Part shown: in pieces, positions 18,445 through 26,553 of the stretch
Layout of the letters: each line of letters starts with the position of its first letter
How positions within the stretch are numbered: position 1 is the stretch's first letter
DNA from: DATDIC01 sp963777625
GTDB taxonomy: Bacteria; Pseudomonadota; Alphaproteobacteria; Acetobacterales; Acetobacteraceae
Length of the DNA: 64,000 bases
Direction: 5' to 3'
Assembly (NCBI GenBank): GCA_963777625.1
Contig: CAVZRO010000009.1
Span: forward strand, 1 to 64,000
Notes under the pieces: model-generated
What the model saw: only the letters and a program-made list of their open reading frames with translations
Databases searched by the model: none
Told to the model about the DNA's origin: nothing
Position numbers and translations under genes: made by a program

Positions 18445-19278
18445 ATGTTCTTCTCAGCCCTGTACGTCATAGCCCTGCTTGCCCTGGTCGTGGTCCTCTT
18501 ACTGATAAAAGCGAGCGTAAAGATCCTGCGCGAATATGAGCGCGCTGTCGTGTTTACGCTGGGACGCTTTCAGAAGGTCAAGGGGCCCGGCCTTGTGTTG
18601 TTAACCCCCTTTGTTCAGGAAATGGTGCGGGTGGACCTGCGCATCCAGGTCATCGAGATACCGACCCAAGACGTGATCTCGCACGATAACGTCTCGATGA
18701 AGGTCGATGCGGTTCTCTACTTCAATGTCGTCAATCCAGAACGTGCCATTATCCAGGTCCAGAACTACCTTCCCGCCACGAACATGCTCGCTCAGACGAC
18801 TCTCCGTGCAGTCCTGGGGCAGCATGAGCTGGACGAGATGCTTGCGGAACGCAAAAAGCTCAGTACCGATGTGCAGAGCATCCTAGACGCGCAGACCGAA
18901 ACCTGGGGTATCAAAGTCACCAACGTCGAGATTAGGACGGTTGAACTCACCGAAAACATGGTGCGTGCGATCGCGAAGCAGGCAGAGGCGGAACGCGACC
19001 GGCGCGCCAAGATCATCCATGCAGAAGCCGAATTCCAGGCCTCGCAAACCCTGGTCAATGCTGCCAAAATCCTCTCGAGCATTCCGGCCGCCATGCAGTT
19101 GCGCTACTTGCAGACACTCACCGAAATCGGCGCCGAGCAGAACTCCACCATCGTCTTCCCGATGCCGATCGATATCATCAAGCCGTTCCTCGAGCTGATG
19201 GAGAAGGCCGGCAAGCCAACCGGCGTCAACGGCGATGCTCGTGCCCCGCTCAAGATGGGTGTTCCATTGGTCGCATGA
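18445..19278 (+). CDS. Slipin / SPFH-domain (band 7) membrane protein
   Basis: This 277-residue stomatin-like protein starts MFFSALYVIALLALVVVLLL, one N-terminal membrane helix (about 5-23). The SPFH domain follows: YERAVVFTLGRFQKVKGPGL, RVDLRIQVIEIPTQDVISHD, VDAVLYFNVVNPERAI. A coiled-coil tail comes next (RAIAKQAEAERDRRAKIIHA) and the C-terminal SSIPAAMQLRYLQTL to STIVFPMPID. Slipins form oligomers in membrane microdomains and often partner NfeD-type proteins; none is encoded next to it. It lies under FixJ-like box 3 and ahead of the PRC-barrel gene. Confidence 0.9.
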   Translation: MFFSALYVIALLALVVVLLLIKASVKILREYERAVVFTLGRFQKVKGPGLVLLTPFVQEMVRVDLRIQVIEIPTQDVISHDNVSMKVDAVLYFNVVNPERAIIQVQNYLPATNMLAQTTLRAVLGQHELDEMLAERKKLSTDVQSILDAQTETWGIKVTNVEIRTVELTENMVRAIAKQAEAERDRRAKIIHAEAEFQASQTLVNAAKILSSIPAAMQLRYLQTLTEIGAEQNSTIVFPMPIDIIKPFLELMEKAGKPTGVNGDARAPLKMGVPLVA

Positions 19279-19364
19279 GGGCGGAGCTCACACGATGAGA
19301 AGCGATCGGTGGCACAAGCCCGTGTAACCTCGATCGGAGATGGAATTGCAAGAGGAGCGCACAA

Positions 19365-20147
19365 ATGTTGTGGAATGCATCGGTGATCAAAGGCTACGCC
19401 GTAGCGGCCAGTGACGGTCGGCTTGGCTCAGTTAGCGACTTCCTATTTGATGACGCAAGCTGGTCGGTTCGTTGGTTGGTCGTCGATACCGGTAAATGGC
19501 TCTCGGGTCGCAAAGTACTTTTGCCCCCCTCGGTGTTAGGGCACCTCGATCCAGGGGGCCGCGAATTCTCGGTTGGATTGACCATGCAGCAGGTCAAAAA
19601 CAGCCCGGATATCAACACTGATCGGCCGGTGTCGCGACAACTGGAGAGCAACGTTTACGATTACTACGGCTGGATGCCGTATTGGGGTGGCACTGGCTTT
19701 TACATGGGTGGCTACGGCTATGCCGGAGCTTCCATCGCGATGTCACCTTCCTCGGGATCCAGGCGGCGTGAAGGGGCTATCACCGATGCTCAACGCGAGG
19801 CGGACGATCCACGTCTTCGCAGCGTCGAAGCGGTCACCGGGTACCATATCCACGCCCGTGACGGCGAGATCGGTCATATCGAAGACTTCCTCGTGGATGA
19901 TGCCGACTGGAGTATCCATTACCTCATCGTCGACACCAAGAACTGGTGGCCCGGAAAGAAGGTCCTGATCCCGCCACGGTTGGCACAAGGGATAGATTGG
20001 ACCGATAAGCTGATGAACCTCAATGTCGATCGTCAGAAGGTCAAAGATAGCCCAGAGTATGACGCATCCACGACTCTCGACGGTGCCTATGAAAAGTACA
20101 TCCATGGTCACTATGGCGACATTCGGGCGACTGATCAGCAGCCTTGA
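19365..20147 (+). CDS. Protein with two PRC-barrel domains
   Basis: This is a 260-residue soluble protein. The first PRC barrel (about 1-85) has IKGYAVAASDGRLGSVSDFL and WLVVDTGKWLSGRKVLLPP; the second (about 155-240) has VTGYHIHARDGEIGHIEDFL and YLIVDTKNWWPGKKVLIPP. The two halves are clear repeats of each other. A Gly/Tyr-rich linker (YWGGTGFYMGGYGYAGA) separates them. AAGAGGAG precedes the ATG. This architecture is common in alphaproteobacterial stress-protein clusters; the ligand is unknown. It may be cotranscribed with the slipin 86 bases upstream. Confidence 0.88.
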   Translation: MLWNASVIKGYAVAASDGRLGSVSDFLFDDASWSVRWLVVDTGKWLSGRKVLLPPSVLGHLDPGGREFSVGLTMQQVKNSPDINTDRPVSRQLESNVYDYYGWMPYWGGTGFYMGGYGYAGASIAMSPSSGSRRREGAITDAQREADDPRLRSVEAVTGYHIHARDGEIGHIEDFLVDDADWSIHYLIVDTKNWWPGKKVLIPPRLAQGIDWTDKLMNLNVDRQKVKDSPEYDASTTLDGAYEKYIHGHYGDIRATDQQP

Positions 20148-20282
20148 GCCTGCGTTTGTTCTCCCGGACGTCCCGACGCGGTCACGCTGTTCTGCTACCG
20201 AGTCAAGAAGTGGATCGGTGCTTTCGCGCCGCGCTGGGTGGGGTGGACACGCATCATCCTACTGCTGCTTATCGCCAACGCC

Positions 20283-20310
20283 AGAGGTGGCTGGGCGAAT
20301 CTGAACAGTC
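20283..20310 (+). repeat. Orphan IS3 terminal repeat
   Basis: These 28 bases are identical to the left end of the IS3 element at 5961. No transposase or second end is nearby. It directly precedes the P-type ATPase remnant and probably marks a deletion mediated by that IS. The rest of 20148-20339 shows no gene. Confidence 0.75.
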
Positions 20311-20339
20311 GGAGCCTCTCTTAGCTCACTCCGTTTCCT

Positions 20340-21297
20340 GTCCAATGGATGGGGACCACCTCAGCGCCCAGGTATTTCCGGAGCATAAATTTCACATCGT
20401 CGATGTACCTGCAGAAACACGGTCACATCGTAGGCATGACGGGTGACGGGGTGAACGATGCCCCCGCGCTGAAGAAGGTGGACTGTGGCTTCGCTGTGTC
20501 CGGCGCCACGGACGCGGCGCGTGCAGCGGCCTCCATCGTGCTGGTGGCACCCGGGCTGTCGGTGATTATCGATGCGATCAAAGAGAGCCGGAAAATTTTC
20601 CAAATTTTCCAACGGATGAACAGCTACGCGATATACCGTATCGTCGAGACTCTGCGCATACTTCTGTTCATGACGCTGTCGATCATTGTCTTCAATTTCT
20701 ACCCGCTGACAGCGATTATGATCGTGATGCTGGCGCTGCTGAATGACGGCGCCATCCTGTCCATCGCCTATGACAACGTTCACTACAGGAATGCCCCCGA
20801 GGCCTGGAACATGCGCCGTGTCTTGGGCGTTGCTACGGTGTTGGGTCTTGTCGTGAGATGGCCCCATCGCCGCATTCGGCCTGTTTTATCTCGGTAATCG
20901 CATTTTTCAGCTCGACCATCCGCAGCTCCAGACGATGATGTACCTCATGCTCTCGGTGGCAGGCCACTTGACGATCTTCCAGACGCGTACGCGAGGCCCT
21001 TGGTGGTCCACACGCCCAGCGCAGATAGTGCTGGCGGCGGTATGCGGAACCCAGGCTGTTGCAACGCTAATAGCGGTCTATGGCGCCGGGCTGGTGACGC
21101 CACTTGGTTGGAAGTATGCGGGAATCGTTTGGGTCTATGCCTTCGCTTGGTTCCTGGTGACTGACCCTATGAAGCTAGTTGCTTACAAGGTCCTCGATGC
21201 CATGAAGACAGGATTGGCGTCTGAAGCTGCGCCGGTGTCTGAAGCCAGACGCGGCCTCCAGCCGCCGGCTATACCGCAAACATTGGTGTCGACGTGA
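20340..21297 (+). pseudogene. Proton P-type ATPase, C-terminal remnant with two frameshifts
   Basis: This is the last third of a plasma-membrane-type H+-ATPase (P3A). The first piece (AQVFPEHKFHIVDV) shifts frame at 20405-20409 to LQKHGHIVGMTGDGVNDAPA, which holds the conserved hinge GDGVNDAP. Membrane helices follow (YRIVETLRILLFMTLSIIVF and others). Near 20860 a second shift leads to IAAFGLFYLGNRIFQLDHPQ and on to the C-terminal helices, ending at 21297. The phosphorylation domain and N-terminal half are gone. A second, nearly complete proton ATPase lies at 26554. Confidence 0.82.
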
Positions 21298-21429
21298 CCC
21301 TTCCAGCTAAACGATTGAGCCAATAGCGGCCGCCGAAGCAAAAGCGAACTGGCGCAGGCGGCTCGCGCGCTTTGAAGGACGGAAACGGAAATATACGCCA
21401 AGAACTTTCGGGTACTCGACGATCAATCT

Positions 21430-22043
21430 GCAGCAGCAAGGTGAAGCGCGTCATACGTTCCACCAAGGTGCCGACTGCGGAGCTGCCAAGGCCCAGATGA
21501 GATCCCCTTCCCAGTGACCGGGCACGGCGCGAGCCGCTATCTCCGCCGGACGTTGACTGATCAGGATCTCCGAAGAGACGAAGGTCTTGCCCCGTCCGTG
21601 CGTGCGTGCCCTCGGTATCCGCAATACCCGACCGGTGCGCAAGCAGGCCATCAACTCGCGGCACAGCGCGCCTCGACCTTGAATGAAGAGCGCCTGATAG
21701 GAACGGACCCGCACTCGCCGGACATGGTGCTGAGGCGGTGCGTGACGCCATCACCGGCACGATCGTCATTTTGCCTGAGCAGCTGCGTCGGTCGCTGATT
21801 TGGGATCAAAGGGCGGAGATGGCTCAGCACGCACGCGTGAAGATCGACGCCGGGATGCAGGTTTACTTCTGCGATCCTTATAGCCCATGGCAGCGTGGCT
21901 CCAACGAGAGCAGCAACGGGCTGCAGTGCCAATACCCCCTCAACTCCCGGCCCCGAAAGACGCCTGATTGGAGAACACCTACAGAGGCGCTTGACCAGTT
22001 GCTTCTATCGGCCAACAAAGACGCCGTTGCGACGATCGATTGA
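21430..22043. pseudogene. IS30-family transposase remnant with an internal inversion
   Basis: The two halves of one transposase lie on opposite strands. On the minus strand, from about 21718 down to 21430, is the middle part (YQALFIQGRGALCRELMACL, ISQRPAEIAARAVPGHWEGD, GTLVERMTRFTLLLQ). On the plus strand, from about 21719 to 22043, is the C-terminal part (HGAEAVRDAITGTIVILPEQ, KIDAGMQVYFCDPYSPWQRG). They meet near 21719, so the 5' half is inverted. The N-terminal HTH domain is missing. It abuts an aldolase fragment on its right. Confidence 0.75.
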
Positions 22044-22069
22044 ATCCGCCTTATGAGCCGCGATTGGAA

Positions 22070-22248
22070 TGATGCATGCAGCCTGGCGGAGGTTTTCGTC
22101 ATTCAAGGCCTGCAGGGCTTCCTCGGTCTGCGGAATTCCTACGCCGGCGAACCGCCTGTCTCAGGTGGGTTCTCTCACCCGTCGCAAGCAGGCCCTTGCC
22201 ACCGCCTACCAGCCCGCGCGCGGTATCCGCGAGCTCTTGCGCCATCAT
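22070..22248 (-). pseudogene. Class I fructose-bisphosphate aldolase, N-terminal fragment
   Basis: The ATG at 22248 overlaps the phosphoketolase stop (ATGA), so the two formed an operon. It begins MAQELADTARGLVGGGKGLL, the start of class I FBP aldolase, then shifts frame and continues FAGVGIPQTEEALQALNDEN. It is cut off near 22070 beside the IS30 remnant, so only about 60 of about 340 residues remain and the lysine that forms the Schiff base is absent. The pairing with phosphoketolase fits a bypass of upper glycolysis to acetyl-phosphate. Confidence 0.65.
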
Positions 22249-24669
22249 TTTGGGGTGCCCCACTTCCAGTTGCAGATCTCCGGCAGGTCCTGACCATGCT
22301 GGTCGATATAGAGTTTGTGCTCGACGAGCTTGTCCCGGACCATCTGCTTCAGATAATCCCCCTTGCTGCCGAGATGCGGCAGGCGGTCTATGACATCTTG
22401 CACAAGATGGAAGCGATCCAAGTCGTTCTGCACCCGCATGTCGAAGGCAGTGGTGATCGTGCCCTCCTCCTTATAGCCGCGCACGTGGAGGTTACGGTTG
22501 GTCCGCCGATACGTCAGCCTGTGCACGAGCGAGGCATAGCCGTGAAAGCCGAAGATGATGTGCTTGTCCTTGGTGAAGAGCGCATCATAATCGGTTTCGT
22601 TCAGTCCATGCGGATGCTCACTTGCAGATTGCAGCTTCATCAGGTCGACGACATTGACCACCCGGATCTTCAGATCGGGAAGATGCTGCCGAAGGATCGA
22701 CACGGCTGCCAAGACCTCCAGTGTCGGCGTGTCTCCGCAGCAGGCCATGACGACGTCGGGCTCGCTGTCCTGGTCGTTGCTGGCCCATTGCCAGATGCCA
22801 AGTCCCTGCGTGCAGTGAACGATGGCCTCATCCATGGTCAGCCACTGCGGCAAGGCGTGCTTGCCGGCGACGACCACGTTTACATAGTGTCGGCTGCGCA
22901 GGCAGTGATCGAAAGTCGACAGCAGGCAGTTGGCATCAGGTGGCAGGTAGACCCGCACGATATCGGCCTTCTTGTTGATCACATGGTCGAGGAAGCCCGG
23001 GTCCTGATGGGTGAAGCCATTGTGATCCTGCTGCCAGACATGCGAGGCAAGCAGGTAGTTCAGTGAGGCGATGTTCCGGCGCCACGGCAGCTCACGCGTG
23101 ACCTTCAGCCATTTGGCGTGCTGGCTGAACATTGAGTTGACGATACGGATGAAGGCCTCGTAGCTGTTGAACAGCCCATGCCGACCGGTCAGCAGGTAGC
23201 CTTCCAGCCACCCCTCGCACTGGTGCTCGCTAAGCATCGAGTTCGAGAACACGACCGGCAGGTGCGAGGAACTCGTCGTTCTCAACCTTCGTCGCATCCC
23301 ATTGGCGGTTGGTGACCTCGAAGACAGCGCCCAGAAGGTTCGAGAGCGTCTCATCCGGACCAAAGATACGGAAGTTGCCACGGTTCAGCTTGACAACGTC
23401 CCTGAGGAACTCGCCGAGAACAAGGGTGTCTTGCCCTGCGACGGCGCCAGGATAGGCTAGATGAACCGCATGCTCCCGGAAATCGGGCATCTGCAAGTCG
23501 CGCAGCAGGATTCCACCGTTGGCATGTGGATTAGAGCCCATTCGCCGGTTGCCCTTGGGGGCCAGGTCGGCCAGCTCATCAATCAGGCGCCCGCTGAGGT
23601 CAAACAATTCCTCAGCCTGATAGCTTTTCATCCAGCTTTCGAGTTGGGCGACGTGCTCTGGATGCTCGTGATCGACGAGAAGTGGCACCTGGTGCGCCCG
23701 GAAGGTGCCCTCGACCTGCAATCCATCGACGATTTTCGGTCCGGTCCAGCCCTTTGGCGATCTGAGGACGATCATCGGCCACCGCGGCCGAGAGGCATCC
23801 CTGGTGGCCCGCGCAGTGGTCTGGAGCTGCCGGATATCCTCGACGACCTGATCCAGCACGCAGGCCATGAGTTCATGCATCGTTTCCGGATCGTCGCCCT
23901 CAACGTAGTAAGGTGTCCAACCGCATCCGCGGAAGAACTGGTCCAACTCCTCATGCTCGATACGCGATAGCACGGTCGGATTGCTGATCTTGTAGCCGTT
24001 CAGATGCAGGATCGGCAGCACGGCCCCGTCGCTAATCGGATCGAGGAACTTGTTGGATTGCCATGCCGTCGCTAGGGGACCGGTCTCTGATTCACCGTCA
24101 CCGACGACGCAGGCCACGATCAGGTCCGGGTTGTCGAACGCGGCGCCGAAGGCATGGCTGAGGGAGTAACCCAGTTCGCCACCCTCATGGATCGACCCCG
24201 GCGTTGTCGGCGCGACATGGCTGGAAATGCCGCCCGGAAACGAGAATTGCTTGAATAGCTTTTTCAGTCCGGCCTCATCCTGAGTGACGTTTGGATAGAC
24301 CTCACTCCACGTCCCTTCGAGATACACGTTGCCCACCAAGGCAGGCCCGCCGTGGCCGGGACCGGCGATATAGATCATGTCCAAGTCGTGCTTTTTGATG
24401 ACCCGGTTCAGGTGGATGTAGATGAAATTCTGGCCCGGCGTCGTTCCCCAGTGTCCTACCACCAGCGGCTTGACGTGCGCCATCGTCAACGGCTCACGTA
24501 GGAGCGGATTGTCATAGAGATAGATCTGCCCGACGGATAGGTAATTGGCGGCACGCCAATACGCGTTTGTCCGTCGTAATTCGTCGGCATCCAACGTCCG
24601 TTCCCCGTCGGGGTCCGCGGTGGCTCGGGCCCGATCCTGTAGCTCTCGCGTCGAGGTGGGTGCATCCAT
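22245..24669 (-). pseudogene. xfp: Xylulose-5-P/fructose-6-P phosphoketolase with one frameshift
   Basis: This ThDP enzyme splits xylulose-5-P or fructose-6-P with phosphate to acetyl-phosphate. The first 479 residues (24669 to about 23240) include [40 protein letters not shown] and the ThDP motif [20 protein letters not shown]. At about 23236-23244 the frame breaks just after [12 protein letters not shown]; the remainder ([20 protein letters not shown] to [15 protein letters not shown]) is intact one frame away. CTCGAACTCGA there looks like a small tandem duplication. The total (about 807 residues) equals a normal phosphoketolase, so only this indel separates it from function. Type chosen as pseudogene, but sequence error is possible. 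Confidence 0.88.
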
Positions 24670-25342
24670 TGTTTTGGCCCCTTTTTGTCTCTTGGCTCTG
24701 AATTCGGCTGTACGAACAGTCGCCGTGTCGCGGGAGGGTGCGCCCGCATGGTGCTGTCAAATCGGATTGCCAATCCTCCGAGACGAATGGAGGAAGGCGC
24801 AACTGCTCTCTGCAGAAGGTGCCGACACCCGAGCAAGTTTTCCCGATCCGCACCATAGCTGCCAGGAGAGGCCCTGAGCAGGTTCGGGAAATACTCATGC
24901 TAACTATCCTCCGAGATGCCGTGAGATCGACGCCTCCATCGGAAAGGGAGCACCGGCAATGAGGGCCGTGCCACGCATCGCGCATCCCACGCCCTCGCGA
25001 TGCTCCCCGGATCAAGCGGACCGGCCGATGGTTGGCGAGGAGATATCAGGTAAAAGCGAACCCGTGCACGGGGGCCACAAACGCCGCGTATGAGTAGTTT
25101 CCGAGCCTTTGCTGCCGTTTCGCTGCCGACTATGCTTCGAGCGCGGGCATGAAAGCCACATCAGTGCGAGGTTTCGAAGTCGCCTGACGCAGATTTCTGC
25201 CGAGGTGACGTCGAGTCCGATAGCTCGATTCCGGCACGTAGACCACAGTCTCCCACCGGAGTTCACTTGCTCGCGGGTGGCAGGAGCCTTTGGATTACTT
25301 GAAAGCGGTTGTGCAAGGAGCGGTTGTGCAAGGAAAGTGGTC
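24670..25342. other. Intergenic region between divergent phosphoketolase and small membrane gene
   Basis: There are 673 bases without a convincing gene on either strand. It holds FixJ-like box 4 near its right end. Short open frames here have no recognisable family features. Confidence 0.5.
25095..25108 (+). promoter_or_regulatory. FixJ-like box 4
   Basis: TAGTTTCCGAGCCT, identical to box 1, pointing to the gene at 25343. TATGCT (25131-25136) begins 26 bases after TTCCGA. The leader to the start codon would be about 200 bases, longer than at the other sites. Confidence 0.58.
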
Positions 25343-25522
25343 ATGGGCTTAGTTCTAATTATCATCCTGTTGATCTTGCTGCTGGGCGGTGGTGGTGGTT
25401 ACTACGGCTATAATCGCTATGGCCGGTCCGGTCTCGGCGGCGTTCTCGGCTTGGTGATTATCGTTCTCGTCATTGTATGGGTGGCGGGTGATCTCAACGG
25501 GATGCTTATCGGCCGCCCGTGA
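25343..25522 (+). CDS. Small glycine-rich membrane protein
   Basis: This 59-residue protein has two membrane helices: MGLVLIIILLILLLGGGGG and, after YYGYNRYGRSG, a second (LGGVLGLVIIVLVIVWVAGD). AAGGA lies eight bases before the ATG. It resembles the small DUF3309-type or glycine-rich membrane proteins found in alphaproteobacterial stress clusters; I know no function. FixJ-like box 4 lies upstream and the DUF2934 gene 95 bases downstream. Confidence 0.7.
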   Translation: MGLVLIIILLILLLGGGGGYYGYNRYGRSGLGGVLGLVIIVLVIVWVAGDLNGMLIGRP

Positions 25523-25617
25523 TTTGAGAAACTTGATCGGGGTGGCTGCGACATGGTCGCTCCACTCGCGCGTAGGAAGCCAGTGGCACGCTGCACACAT
25601 TGTAAAAGGATGGAGTG

Positions 25618-26070
25618 ATGACGGAGCGATTAGTCGATGTGTCGAGCAGCAATAAGACTGTTCTGCATACCTTCCCGGTCACCATCGTGGGCGGCCTTAC
25701 TCCAAAAGATGCTGAATACGAAGAGAAGGCATTAAAAGCTGCTGCCCATGCGCAATTAGTGCCCGGTGCGGATATCGAGAATTTGACCGCAAAGATGCAT
25801 GTCAGTCGGAGTGGGCAGCTAACGCCGTATGGGGACGAGCGAAACGTCCTGTCCCAAACGAAGCAAGCGCTAGATCAGGTCGTTCGAGAGCGCGCATACT
25901 CGCTTTGGGAAAGGGATGGCTGTTCGTATGGAAGCGCAGATGAATACTGGCATCGCGCTCATGAGCAGCATCTTCGCGAGCGTGCCTACGTTCTTTGGAA
26001 GCAAGAGGGCTGCCCGGTAGGACGGGCTGATGAATATTGGTACAGGGTCCAGGAATTTGAGTCGCACTGA
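25618..26070 (+). CDS. DUF2934 protein with two repeats
   Basis: This 150-residue soluble protein starts MTERLVDVSSSNKTVLHTFP (ATG at 25618; a GTG lies one codon before). The C-terminal half has two copies of the short DUF2934 motif: RERAYSLWERDGCSYGSADE and RERAYVLWKQEGCPVGRADE, each followed by a WHRA or WYRV end. DUF2934 proteins are common in alphaproteobacterial stress clusters and are of unknown function. GGATGGAG precedes the start. It may be cotranscribed with the small membrane protein upstream. Confidence 0.82.
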   Translation: MTERLVDVSSSNKTVLHTFPVTIVGGLTPKDAEYEEKALKAAAHAQLVPGADIENLTAKMHVSRSGQLTPYGDERNVLSQTKQALDQVVRERAYSLWERDGCSYGSADEYWHRAHEQHLRERAYVLWKQEGCPVGRADEYWYRVQEFESH

Positions 26071-26553
26071 CGCGGCCAACATGTCACGCCCATTTGCGTG
26101 CGTTCCGTATTACGCGACGACCACGTTTCGTGGCGCTAGAGACGACGCTTTCCGGATCCGGCGCGATGTCGTCGGCAGGGTTGACATCAAAGTGCGCCAA
26201 CCACCAAAGGCCGGGTGCAAGAAAACGCTCCGCGACTCATAGTCGGACACGATGAGGGTGCTCTGCCTAATGCTGACCGTGCCCGTCAGGTTGGCGGAAT
26301 TTGAACCCGAGCCGGAGCAATCTCGCGTCACCACGAACGCTTGCCGAGATAAGCGGCAGCTACAACGCCAGGCCAGCAACGAATTCGCGCATGCCGACAC
26401 CCACGACGACCGCTGTTCGCTGACATAGCACGGGCGCGGCGCCAAGGAATCGGCCAGAACGTCGGCGTTCGGTAATCGCCGGTGTGACCTGCATACTGGT
26501 GCTTGACTACGGCGCGTTGCCGCTCAGGCGCAGCGAGGAAGGACCCTGCCGCC
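26071..26553. other. Intergenic region before the proton ATPase
   Basis: There are 483 bases with no gene or repeat that I can support on either strand. It must contain the promoter of the ATPase gene. No FixJ-like box is present. Confidence 0.45.
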
